Of a stretch of DNA of 64,000 nucleotides, positions 9,432-17,553 are shown in pieces (positions within the stretch are counted from its first letter, which is position 1; the number at the start of each line of letters is the position of its first letter). Source of the stretch: Tepidiforma thermophila (GTDB taxonomy: Bacteria; Chloroflexota; Dehalococcoidia; Tepidiformales; Tepidiformaceae); assembly GCF_002563855.1 (NCBI RefSeq), contig NZ_PDJQ01000001.1:992001-1056000 (forward strand), in the 5' to 3' direction. Both the position numbers and the translations under genes were made by a program. The notes under the pieces are model-generated. The model ran no database searches. It was not told the origin of the DNA and saw only the letters and a program-made list of their open reading frames with translations.

Positions 9432-11413
9432 TGGGCATGTGGGGCGGCGCAGGCGCCGGAGGCTGGAGCTCCGGCATCGGCGGCCAGCCGGGCGGGCCCC
9501 TCGGCCGCGCCATGATGGGCCGCGGCGCCGACGGCTGGGACGACGAGTACCTCGGCAAGGTCTACGACGCCAAAGTCGTCCGCCGCATCCTCCCCTACCT
9601 CGCCGAATACAAACTGCAGGCCGTCATCGCCGTCGCCTGCATGGTCCTCTCCGCCCTCGCCAGCTTCTTCCAGCCGCTCCTCATCGGCCTCACCGTCCAG
9701 GCCGGCATCAACCACGACACCGAGCGGATCTTCACCCTCCTCGGCACCATGCTCGGCCTCGCGGTCCTCCAGTGGCTCGCCGCCTACGGCCAGCAGCGCA
9801 CCACCGCCTGGATGGGCAACCGCATCCTCATGAAGCTCCGCACCCAGATGTACGACCACATGCAGGGCCTCTCCCTCTCCTTCTACGACGAGATGGAAGT
9901 CGGCCGCATGATCTCCCGCCTCACCAGCGACGTCACCGTCATGCAGGAGCTGCTCACCAGCGGCTCCCTCACCTTCTTCGCCGACATCATCGGCCTCACG
10001 ATCATCGTCGTCGTCCTCCTCAACATCGACCTCACCCTCGCCCTCGTCACCTTCGCCATCGTCCCCCCGCTCGTCCTCGTCATGATCTTCTGGGCCCGCC
10101 ACGCCCGCCAGGCCTTCATCAACGTCCGCATCAAAGTCTCTACCCTCTACGGCACCCTCGCCGAGAACGTCTCCGGCGTCAAAGCCGTCCAGTCCATGTC
10201 CCGCGAGGACGAAAACGCCCGCCGCTTCGACCGCCTCAACCAGGACAACCGGCGCGCCAATATCTGGGCCGGCATGCTCAGCGCCGCCATCATGCCCGTC
10301 ATCGAACTCTCCGTCGCCATCGCCACCGCCTCCGTCGTCATCGTCGGCGGCCTCCGCGCCCTCAACGCCTCCGACGTCGACGTCGCCCACTTCTTCTTCG
10401 TCCTCACCTCCTTCACCCTTTACGTCGGCCGCTTCTTCGATCCCATCCGCGACCTCGTCCTCCAGTACACCATGCTCCAGCGCGCCATGGCCGGCGGCGA
10501 ACGCATCTTCCAGGTCCTCGATACCGTCCCCCGCGTCCAGGACCGCCCCGATGCCATCGAACTCGACCACGTCGAAGGCCGCGTCGATTTCGAAGACGTC
10601 CACTTCCACTACGTCGAGGGCGTCCCCATCCTCCGCGGCATCACCCTCCACGTCGAGCCCGGCGAAACCATCGCCCTCGTCGGCGCCACCGGAGCCGGCA
10701 AAACCACCATCACCTCCCTCCTCATGCGCGGCTACGACGTCACCGCCGGCGCCATCAAAATCGACGGCCACGACATCCGCGATATCAAGCGCCGCTCCCT
10801 CACCCGCCACATGGGCGTCGTCCTCCAGAACCCCTACCTCTTCTCCGGCACCGTCCGCGAAAACATCGCCTACGGCCGGCCCGAAGCCACCCAGGAAGAG
10901 ATCGAGCGCGCCGCCAAAGCCGTCGGCGCCCACGACTTCATCATGCGCCTCGAGCACGGCTACGATACCGTCCTCCAGCAGCGCGGCCAGAACCTCTCCG
11001 TCGGCCAGCGGCAGCTCATCAGCTTCGCCCGCGCGATCCTCGCCTCGCCCCGCATCCTCATCCTCGACGAAGCGACCGCCTACGTGGATACCCAGACCGA
11101 GGTCATCATCCAGCGGGCCCTCCGCGAACTCCTCAAGAACCGCACCTCGTTCGTCATCGCCCACCGCCTCTCCACCATCCGCGAGGCCTCCCGCATCGTC
11201 GTCCTCGACAAAGGCCAGATCGCCGAGATCGGCACCCACGAAGAACTCCTCGCCCGCGGCGGCATCTACGCCAACCTCTACCGCATGACCTACGACCAGG
11301 AGCAGGCCCGCCAGGCCGCCGCCGCCGTCAGCGAAGACGAAGCCTTCGCCTCCCGCCGCCGCGGAGAAGTCTTCGGCGGCGCAGCCCCCCAGCCCGCCGC
11401 CGGCGGCCAGTAA
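9431..11413 (+). CDS. ABC exporter half-transporter, catalytic subunit
   Basis: 660 residues with a Gly-rich 40-residue lead, six membrane helices and an ATPase domain. Walker A GATGAGKTT is near 417, Walker B LILDEATAYVD near 542 with catalytic Glu, and IAHRLST supplies the H-loop His. The signature motif is altered to LSVGQRQL near 522. The altered signature here and the altered Walker B in the partner would together form the one degenerate nucleotide site of a heterodimer, leaving one competent site. Its ATG overlaps the stop of the previous gene, so the two are made together. Substrate (drug, lipid or peptide) not deducible. Confidence 0.92.
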   Translation: MGMWGGAGAGGWSSGIGGQPGGPLGRAMMGRGADGWDDEYLGKVYDAKVVRRILPYLAEYKLQAVIAVACMVLSALASFFQPLLIGLTVQAGINHDTERIFTLLGTMLGLAVLQWLAAYGQQRTTAWMGNRILMKLRTQMYDHMQGLSLSFYDEMEVGRMISRLTSDVTVMQELLTSGSLTFFADIIGLTIIVVVLLNIDLTLALVTFAIVPPLVLVMIFWARHARQAFINVRIKVSTLYGTLAENVSGVKAVQSMSREDENARRFDRLNQDNRRANIWAGMLSAAIMPVIELSVAIATASVVIVGGLRALNASDVDVAHFFFVLTSFTLYVGRFFDPIRDLVLQYTMLQRAMAGGERIFQVLDTVPRVQDRPDAIELDHVEGRVDFEDVHFHYVEGVPILRGITLHVEPGETIALVGATGAGKTTITSLLMRGYDVTAGAIKIDGHDIRDIKRRSLTRHMGVVLQNPYLFSGTVRENIAYGRPEATQEEIERAAKAVGAHDFIMRLEHGYDTVLQQRGQNLSVGQRQLISFARAILASPRILILDEATAYVDTQTEVIIQRALRELLKNRTSFVIAHRLSTIREASRIVVLDKGQIAEIGTHEELLARGGIYANLYRMTYDQEQARQAAAAVSEDEAFASRRRGEVFGGAAPQPAAGGQ

Positions 11414-11564
11414 CCGCTCCGGGCGTCAGGCGCCGGCTCCGCCGATGGCCCCGGCGCCAGGTCCCGGGGCCGCCCCGCCGCCACGCACACCCTCCCGCCG
11501 CCGAAGACCTGCGGCTCCGTGCAGCAAGCCCCGGACGTCCCGCCCCCGCGGAGCCCTGCCCGGT

Positions 11565-12926
11565 TCACACCCCCGGGTTTCGGCCTCTTTCGTCCCCTCC
11601 GTGAGCGCCCTCGCCGTTCCCCGTCCCCACTTTCGTCACCAGCACCCGGTCCACCCGCCGCCCGTCCATCGCCATCACCCGGAACTGGTACCCCGGCACC
11701 TCCACCCGGTCCCCCACCCGCGGGATCCGCCCCAGCCGCGCCATGATAAACCCGCCGACCGTGTCGTAATCCTCATCCGCCAGCTCCGCTCCCGTCGCAT
11801 CCTCCACGTCCGCAATCAGCGCCAGCCCCGAAACCAGCAGATTGCCCGAAGGCAGCGTCCGCAGCGTCTCGCCCCCCTGCGCGCGCCCGCCCAGCCACCG
11901 CCCCAGCAGCCGGTAGAGCACCTCGTCCGCCGTCAGAATGCCGCTCGTCCCCCCGTGTTCGTCCACCAGCACCACAATCTGCACCTGCTTCGCCCGCATC
12001 GCCTGCACCGCCACCTCCACACTCACCGACTCCGGGATCGCCACCGCCGGCCGCACCAGCGGCCTCCACTCCGTCTCACCCCGGCGAACCAGCGCCACCA
12101 GGTCCTTCACCTCCAGGATCCCCACGATGTGGTCCAGGCTCTCCTCATAGACCGGGTAGCGCGAATGGTGGTGGCGCTCCACCACCTCCAGCACCTCGTC
12201 CAGCGTTGACCCTGCCTCGATCGCCACCACCTCCGTCCGCGGCACCATGATCTGGTCCGCCTGGATCGCGCTGAACTCCAGCGCCCGCCGGGCCAGCATC
12301 AGCTCACTCGTCGAGAGCAGCCCGGCCCGCGCCGAGGCTTCGATAACCAGCTCCAGCTCCTCCGGGTCCAGCGACTCCTCCGCCGGAGACCGCTGCCGGA
12401 TACCCAGCGACCGGACCACCAGCGCCCCCGACCGGTGCAGGAACCACACGAACGGCCGGAACACCCGCGCGAACACCAGCACCGGCGGCGCCACGAACAG
12501 CCCCACCTGCTCCGTCCGCGCCAGCGCAATCGATTTCGGCGCCAGCTCCGCAAAAATGATCACCAGCGCCGTCACCAGCAGGAATGCGAGCACCGTCGCA
12601 GCAATCCCCGCCGTCTGCGCCGGCGCCCAGGAAAGCGCCTCCGCCAGCCCCGGCTCAATCAGCCCGGCCAGCACCGGCTCCCCGAGCCATCCCAGCGCCA
12701 GCCCGCACATCGTAATACCGAGCTGCGTCGCCGCAATCGTCGCATCCAGCTGCCGCAGCGCCCCGAGCAGCAGCCGCGCCCGCGCCTGCCCCGACGCCGC
12801 CAGCTGCTCCACCCGCGTCCGCCGCACCCCAACAAAGGCGAACTCCGCCGCCACGAACAGCGCGTTCAGCCCGATGAGCACCACCAGGCCCGCAAGCCCG
12901 AAACCGATCAGTGCAGGGTCATCCAT
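11565..12926 (-). CDS. CNNM/CorC-type membrane protein with CBS pair (hemolysin-like)
   Basis: 453 residues. An N-terminal DUF21/CNNM membrane domain (about 1-200, hydrophobic helices, VIIFAELAPKSIAL motif) is followed by a CBS pair (IMVPRTEVVAIEAGS; VVLVDEHGGTSGILTADEV) and a CorC_HlyC domain (YDTVGGFIMARLGRIP). Relatives move or regulate Mg2+/Co2+; the hemolysin name is historical. The start at 12926 is supported by TACAAT placed 6 nt upstream, implying a leaderless message; 27 further in-frame upstream residues look non-coding. Converges with the ABC exporter. Confidence 0.9.
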   Translation of the reverse strand: MDDPALIGFGLAGLVVLIGLNALFVAAEFAFVGVRRTRVEQLAASGQARARLLLGALRQLDATIAATQLGITMCGLALGWLGEPVLAGLIEPGLAEALSWAPAQTAGIAATVLAFLLVTALVIIFAELAPKSIALARTEQVGLFVAPPVLVFARVFRPFVWFLHRSGALVVRSLGIRQRSPAEESLDPEELELVIEASARAGLLSTSELMLARRALEFSAIQADQIMVPRTEVVAIEAGSTLDEVLEVVERHHHSRYPVYEESLDHIVGILEVKDLVALVRRGETEWRPLVRPAVAIPESVSVEVAVQAMRAKQVQIVVLVDEHGGTSGILTADEVLYRLLGRWLGGRAQGGETLRTLPSGNLLVSGLALIADVEDATGAELADEDYDTVGGFIMARLGRIPRVGDRVEVPGYQFRVMAMDGRRVDRVLVTKVGTGNGEGAHGGDERGRNPGV

Positions 12927-12932
12927 GCCGGC

Positions 12933-12938
12933 ATTGTA
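12933..12938 (-). promoter_or_regulatory. Leaderless-type -10 box (TACAAT) for the CorC gene
   Basis: On the minus strand TACAAT ends 6 nt before ATG 12926, so transcription should begin at or next to the start codon. Confidence 0.6.
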
Positions 12939-13008
12939 CGGCCGCCCCCGCCCGCCGCCGCCGAAATCCCTCGCTCCTCCCCGTTCACCACGCTCCGCCC
13001 GCAGCAAA

Positions 13009-13034
13009 ACGGCCCGGCATCATGGCCGGGCCGT
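13009..13034 (-). terminator. Rho-independent terminator of tRNA-Ser
   Basis: Perfect 10-bp stem (ACGGCCCGGC / GCCGGGCCGT) with a 6-nt loop, followed on the minus strand by TTTT. It lies 12 nt beyond the tRNA 3' end. Confidence 0.8.
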
Positions 13035-13046
13035 CAGTCTCTTCGC

Positions 13047-13134
13047 TGGCGGAGAGGGGGAGATTCGAACTCCCGGTGGGTTGCCCCACACCGCTTTTCG
13101 AGAGCGGCACCATAAACCACTCGGACACCTCTCC
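13047..13134 (-). tRNA. tRNA-Ser (anticodon CGA), CCA encoded
   Basis: 88 nt including CCA. The acceptor stem GGAGAGG pairs perfectly with CCTCTCC, discriminator G, and GTTCGAATC forms the T-loop. The anticodon stem CCGCT/AGCGG holds the loop CTCGAAA, anticodon CGA, reading UCG. A long variable arm (GTGTGGGGCAACCCAC region) is the class II hallmark of Ser. A terminator follows directly. Confidence 0.95.
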
Positions 13135-13202
13135 GCCCTCCAGTCTACCAGCACCGCCACCTTCGAGGTATCCGCACCCGCTGCCGCCGCTCCCCGCGGC
13201 GC

Positions 13203-13520
13203 TCAGTTCAGCCGGAACGTGTCTTCATCCTCCTCGTCGTCATCCAGCTCGTTGTCGCTGTACACGCCCGCCGGCGACCCCCGCCACACCGTCACAATGA
13301 AATCCTCCCGGTACGGATCCGCCGTCATCACCAGCTGCTCATCCGTCGCATCGATCAGCTGCTGAATCCGCTCCTCGTCCGCGTCCGCCGTCGTGCAGAG
13401 CGTCGCATACACGTTCGTGCCCTGGTAGTGAAGGTCCACCCGCCCCACAATGCTCCCGTCTTCGAAAATCGTGTACGACTCCGAGTGCGGAGTCCGGCAT
13501 TCCCGTTCGAACGTAATCAC
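13203..13520 (-). CDS. Small acidic-tailed protein of unknown function
   Basis: 105 residues. GTG start at 13520 overlaps the proA stop (GTGA), so it is translated right after ProA. The body mixes beta-strand-like segments (GSIVGRVDLHYQGTNVYATL) with a C-terminal run rich in Asp/Glu (ELDDDEEDEDTF). No signal peptide or membrane segment; cytoplasmic. I do not recognise a family. The longer open frame upstream lies inside proA in another phase and is discarded. Confidence 0.7.
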   Translation of the reverse strand: MITFERECRTPHSESYTIFEDGSIVGRVDLHYQGTNVYATLCTTADADEERIQQLIDATDEQLVMTADPYREDFIVTVWRGSPAGVYSDNELDDDEEDEDTFRLN

Positions 13521-14788
13521 AGCGGTCGCACCTGCCCTCTGCCGATAATGGTCCACTTGTAGCTCGTCAGCTCGCGCAGGCCCATCGGACCCCGCGCGTG
13601 CATCTTCTGCGTCGAAATCCCGACCTCGGCCCCCAGCCCGAACTGCGCGCCGTCCGTGAACTGCGTACTGGCGTTCACGTACACCGCCGCCGAATCCACC
13701 ACGTCCAGGAACTCCAGCGCCCGGCTGTAGTTCTCCGTCAAAATCGCATCCGAGTGGTGGCTCCCGTACCGCTCGATGTGCTCCGTCGCCTCCTCCATCG
13801 CGTCCACCACCCGCACGCCCACCCGCAGCGCCAGGTGCTCCGTCCGCCACGTCGCCTCCGTCGCCCGCTCCACCGGCGCCCCGGCCGCCGCCAGCACCGG
13901 GTACGCCCGCTCATCCGCGATGAACGTCACCTTCCCGTTCCACCGCGCGGCCATCCGCCGCAGGAACGGCTCCGCAATCGCACGGTGCACCAGCAGCGTG
14001 TCCACCGCATTGCAGATGCTGTATCGCCGCGTCTTGGCGTTGTCCACCACCTTCTCCGCAAGGTCCAGGTCGGCAAATTCATCGACATAAATCTGGACGA
14101 CCGCATCCCCGTGCGCGATCACCGGCATTGTCGCCTTCCGCCGCACATAGTCGATGAGCTGCGCCCCGCCCCGCGGCACCACCACATCCACCAGGTCGTT
14201 CATCTCCAGCAGCTCATCCACATGCGCCCGGTCCGGGTCGCTGATCACCTGCACCGCATCGGCCGGCACCGCCGTCCCCGCCAGCGCGCGCTGCACCAGC
14301 TCGCCGAGCGCCGCATTGCTGTTCCGCGCCTCCTTGCCGCCCCGCAGGATCGCCGCATTGCCGCTCTTCAGCGCCAGCGCCGCAATGTCGATCGTCACGT
14401 TCGGCCGCGATTCGTAGATGCAGGCCACGACCCCCAGCGGCACCCGCCGCCGCCCGATCCACAGCCCGTTCGGCAGCGTCCGCGAATCGAACACCTCGCC
14501 CACCGGGTCAGGCAGCTGCATCACACTCCGCGTGTCGTTCGCAATGCCGCGCAGCCGCTCCGGCGTCAGCGTCAGCCGCTCCACGAACGCGTCTTCCAGC
14601 CCCGCCTCCTTCGCAGCGGCGAGGTCCTTCGCGTTCGCCTCCAGCACCGCCTCCTGTTCCTGCTCGAGCAGCGCCGCGATCCGCCCCAGCGCAGCGTTCT
14701 TCTCCGCCGTCGAGAGGCGCGCGAGCACCCGCGACGCCTTCCGCGCAGCCATGGCCCGTTCCCGCAACAGTGAAACCGTCGATGTCAT
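13517..14788 (-). CDS. proA: Glutamate-5-semialdehyde dehydrogenase (gamma-glutamyl phosphate reductase)
   Basis: 423 residues, normal ProA length. It reduces gamma-glutamyl phosphate with NADPH in the second step of proline synthesis. The aldehyde-dehydrogenase-type catalytic Cys sits in SICNAVDTLLVH near residue 260; the N-terminal region ESRPNVTIDIAALALKSGN and C-terminal GLGAEVGISTQKMHARGP are diagnostic. Start 14788 follows TACACT by 7 nt, indicating a leaderless transcript. proB is not in this window. Its stop overlaps the start of a small unknown gene. Confidence 0.97.
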   Translation of the reverse strand: MTSTVSLLRERAMAARKASRVLARLSTAEKNAALGRIAALLEQEQEAVLEANAKDLAAAKEAGLEDAFVERLTLTPERLRGIANDTRSVMQLPDPVGEVFDSRTLPNGLWIGRRRVPLGVVACIYESRPNVTIDIAALALKSGNAAILRGGKEARNSNAALGELVQRALAGTAVPADAVQVISDPDRAHVDELLEMNDLVDVVVPRGGAQLIDYVRRKATMPVIAHGDAVVQIYVDEFADLDLAEKVVDNAKTRRYSICNAVDTLLVHRAIAEPFLRRMAARWNGKVTFIADERAYPVLAAAGAPVERATEATWRTEHLALRVGVRVVDAMEEATEHIERYGSHHSDAILTENYSRALEFLDVVDSAAVYVNASTQFTDGAQFGLGAEVGISTQKMHARGPMGLRELTSYKWTIIGRGQVRPL

Positions 14789-14795
14789 GCGCGCA

Positions 14796-14801
14796 AGTGT
14801 A
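14796..14801 (-). promoter_or_regulatory. Leaderless-type -10 box (TACACT) for proA
   Basis: TACACT on the minus strand ends 7 nt before the proA ATG. It faces a matching box for the divergent gene 90 bp away. Confidence 0.6.
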
Positions 14802-14891
14802 CCACCCCGGCTTCCCCGCTCAGCCCCGATTCCGCCCTTCGGCCGCCCCCGCCCGGTCCCCCTGCCCGTCCCCCGACGCACCGCCGCCGCG

Positions 14892-14897
14892 TACACT
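14892..14897 (+). promoter_or_regulatory. Leaderless-type -10 box (TACACT) for the baeRF-like gene
   Basis: TACACT ends 7 nt before ATG 14905. Confidence 0.6.
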
Positions 14898-14904
14898 GGT
14901 GCCC

Positions 14905-15999
14905 ATGACCAGCGAAACACCATCGTTCGAAACCGAACTCTCCGAACTCCTCCGCCGCGTCGCCCGCTGGCAGGCCCCGGAAGGCGTCGGCATCCTCTCC
15001 GTCTACCTCGACCGCCGGCCCCAGGCCACCGGCGAACGCCCCGAACACCGCCCTGGCGACACCGTCCTCAAAGACCGCCTCCGCCAGATCGAGCACAGCC
15101 TCGGCGTCCGCGGCCCGGCCCTCGAATCCTTCCGCGGCGACGCTGAACGCGTCCACGCTGCCGTCGCCGCAGCCAACCCCGCCGCCGAAGGGCTCGCCAT
15201 CTTCTCCTGCTCCGCCGCCGGCCTCTTTGAATCCATCGAAGCCCCAGCGCCCTTCGAGAACCAGGTCGTCTACGACCGCTACCCCCGCCTCTACCAGCTC
15301 GCCAGGCTCCTCGACGAGTACGAAACCGCCGTCGTCGCCGTCGCCGATACCAACACCCTCCGCCTCTTCGTCGTCCGCGGCGAACGCATCGCCGAAATGC
15401 CCGGCAAAGACGAAGACCCATACAACTACCAGATGCGCTCCACCAGCGGCATGAACGAGCACCGCTTCCGCCGCCACGTCGAAAACCACCGCCGCGAATT
15501 CGCCGAAGAAGCCGCGAAGCTCATCGAACAGCTCTGCGAGCACGAGCGCGCAACCCGACTGGTCATCGCCGGCGACGAAATCGCCCTCCACCACCTCCGC
15601 GAAGCCCTGCCCGAATCGCTGACCCGCCGCGTCACCGAAGGCGAATTCCACATCGATATCCGCGCCGGCCTCGAACACGTCCGCCGCACCGTCGAGCACT
15701 TCCTCCTCCAGACCGAAGACGACCAGTCGCAGCACACCGCCGACATCCTCGTCGGCGAGGTCGAAGAGGGCGACCTCGGCGTCGCCGGCTACGAACGCAC
15801 GAAAGCCGCGCTCGAACTCGGCGCTGCCGATGTCGTCGTCATCGACGACGCCTACGAGCCCGCCGAGCGGAAGGACGAGCTCGCCCGCCTCGCCGCGGCG
15901 ACCGGCGCCCGGGTCGAAGTGGTCCGCGAGCACCACGGCCTGCGCGCCCTCGGCGGCGTCGGCGCCATCCTCCGCTACCGCGTCCCCGAGCCCGCGTAG
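14905..15999 (+). CDS. Bacterial eRF1-domain / Vms1-like protein (baeRF family)
   Basis: 364 residues. The arrangement resembles baeRF proteins: an N-terminal beta-rich domain (GVGILSVYLDRRP), a central loop DPYNYQMRSTSGMNEHRFRR in the place where eRF1/Vms1 carries its peptidyl-tRNA hydrolysis loop, then an eRF1 domain 3-like fold ending in HHGLRALGGVGAILRYRVP. These relatives are thought to release stalled peptides from tRNA or ribosomes; activity here is inferred. No membrane segment. A -10 box 7 nt upstream fixes the start; upstream in-frame residues are not used. Confidence 0.75.
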   Translation: MTSETPSFETELSELLRRVARWQAPEGVGILSVYLDRRPQATGERPEHRPGDTVLKDRLRQIEHSLGVRGPALESFRGDAERVHAAVAAANPAAEGLAIFSCSAAGLFESIEAPAPFENQVVYDRYPRLYQLARLLDEYETAVVAVADTNTLRLFVVRGERIAEMPGKDEDPYNYQMRSTSGMNEHRFRRHVENHRREFAEEAAKLIEQLCEHERATRLVIAGDEIALHHLREALPESLTRRVTEGEFHIDIRAGLEHVRRTVEHFLLQTEDDQSQHTADILVGEVEEGDLGVAGYERTKAALELGAADVVVIDDAYEPAERKDELARLAAATGARVEVVREHHGLRALGGVGAILRYRVPEPA

Positions 16000-16060
16000 C
16001 CGCGCACCCTGCAGCAGACCCCGGGCGTGAGGTCTGCTGGGCAGGTCGGGAGCACAGCAA

Positions 16061-16090
16061 CCGGGGGCCGGTCACATGACCGGCCCCCGG
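16061..16090. terminator. Perfect GC hairpin between convergent genes
   Basis: Two 14-nt arms (CCGGGGGCCGGTCA and its complement) around a 2-nt centre lie 62 bp after the baeRF-like gene and 23 bp before the end of the convergent secreted-protein gene. There is no T-run, so it may stop transcription from either side only partly. Confidence 0.55.
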
Positions 16091-16112
16091 GGCGCGCCTC
16101 TCCAGGCGAGCG

Positions 16113-17402
16113 CTAGTTCGTGGTCGGCGTGCTGCCGCAGTGACCCGGGCCCGTCGTCCCTTCGTTGAAGGCGGCGAGGATGCCCGCCAGCGTCAGCGCC
16201 TGCGTCCGCGCCGTGCCGGACGGCGCGGCGTCGTTCGTGCGGCCCATGAACCAGGTATCCGCATCGGTCAGCGCCTGCGCCACCGCCGCGGGCGGCACGG
16301 CGCCGTTCGCCACGTTCAGCTTCGCCGCGATGTACTGGTGCGCCAGGATGTAGTACGCGTTCCCCTTCGCCGGCGGCGTCCAGAGCACCGTCATCCAGCT
16401 CTTCCCGCTGCTGTAGAAGATCGCCGTCGTCGGGTAGCCGGTCGGCCAGGCTTCGCCGTGGGTCTTCCAGTACCCTTGCGTGTAGGTGCACTGCTCGAGC
16501 ACCTGGCACGCCGGCGCCCGCACCGTCACCGTCGCCGAGGATGTCCGCACCTGCCCCGAATCGCCCTCGGTGAGCGTTGCGGTGTTCACCAGCGTGGTTT
16601 CGGTGTCGCAGGCCGTATTGTTGGTGATCGTCAGCGTCAGCGTTCTGGTATCGCTGTCCGTCAGCGACCAGGGGCCCCAGTCGCCCAGCAGCGTGCAGGT
16701 GAACCCCGCCGGGCAGCTCCCCAGCGCGTCCGAGAGGCTGGCCGTCTCGTCAATCTCGGTCGGGCTCGACGGCAGCGAGAAGCCCGCATCCGGCGACGGG
16801 CCCTTTGGCGTTCCGAGCGAGCCCGAATGGTTCGTGATGGTCACCTGCGCGCTGTTCTTGTAGCTCGCGCCTGGGACCGGAGTGAACTCGATTTCGTAGG
16901 GGTAGCAGTGGCTCTCGCCCGGATCGAGCACCGGGTTCGCGCTCACATCGACCGGAACATTCGTCGCGCCGGCGAGCGGCTGATAGGGCCCGCCGCCGTC
17001 CTGATACAGGACGGTGTCGGCGATCGCCAGCCCTTCGGTCGGGACGCCCCCGTCGTTCGTGACGCAGATCTCCCCGCGCACGCCGATGCGCTCGCTCACC
17101 TTCGTCCGCGTCGCGGTGATGGTGAAGGTCACGTCCTGCGAATTCCCGGTCGACAGCAGCACCGCGGCCGGGCTGGCCGTCTTCTCGACCGTCCAGTCGT
17201 ACGTAATCTCCCAGAAGCCCTCGGCGGTCTTGTAAGCGCTCAGCGTCGTCCCGGCCTGGCCTCCGCCCCCTCCGCCGCCGCCTCCGCCTCCCCCTGGGTC
17301 ATCGGGCTTGCCCTGCCCCTGGACGGCCGCCGCCGGCAGCGCCGCCAGCAGCAGCGCAACGATGCCGAACGCGACAGTTCGGCGCCAAAATGTGGATGAC
17401 AT
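16113..17402 (-). CDS. Secreted repeat-rich protein with C-terminal TQGYWKTH domain
   Basis: 429 residues. Signal peptide at 1-30, a run of 12 Gly (about 38-49), two beta-sandwich-like segments (DVTFTITATRT; TRTLTLTITNNTACDTETTLVNT, a DUF11/CARDB-like pattern) with paired Cys, then a C-terminal domain opening with CTYTQGYWKTHG near 305. That motif recurs in surface proteins of many bacteria, but its role is unknown. No membrane anchor at the end. ATG 17402 has GGGGGAAG upstream. It follows the MBL-rhodanese gene on the same strand after a 151-bp gap with its own leader, so it may be transcribed separately. Confidence 0.8.
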   Translation of the reverse strand: MSSTFWRRTVAFGIVALLLAALPAAAVQGQGKPDDPGGGGGGGGGGGGQAGTTLSAYKTAEGFWEITYDWTVEKTASPAAVLLSTGNSQDVTFTITATRTKVSERIGVRGEICVTNDGGVPTEGLAIADTVLYQDGGGPYQPLAGATNVPVDVSANPVLDPGESHCYPYEIEFTPVPGASYKNSAQVTITNHSGSLGTPKGPSPDAGFSLPSSPTEIDETASLSDALGSCPAGFTCTLLGDWGPWSLTDSDTRTLTLTITNNTACDTETTLVNTATLTEGDSGQVRTSSATVTVRAPACQVLEQCTYTQGYWKTHGEAWPTGYPTTAIFYSSGKSWMTVLWTPPAKGNAYYILAHQYIAAKLNVANGAVPPAAVAQALTDADTWFMGRTNDAAPSGTARTQALTLAGILAAFNEGTTGPGHCGSTPTTN

Positions 17403-17553
17403 GTCTGCTTCCCCCGCCAAAATTTCGGGGCTCGACTCCCCTCGGTTGTAGGGTATTCCCCCATATTGCGGTGTCAACCCCCTGTCCACCGGCGGTTCAC
17501 CAGGTTGCGACGTTCGGGTCTCACGCTGGGGCCGAACGGACCGGCGGAGCCCC

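Noticed and set aside
17403-17553. Riboswitch in the leader of the TQGYWKTH protein gene
   Set aside because: Only a short GGGG-N7-CCCC hairpin is visible; no known riboswitch core.
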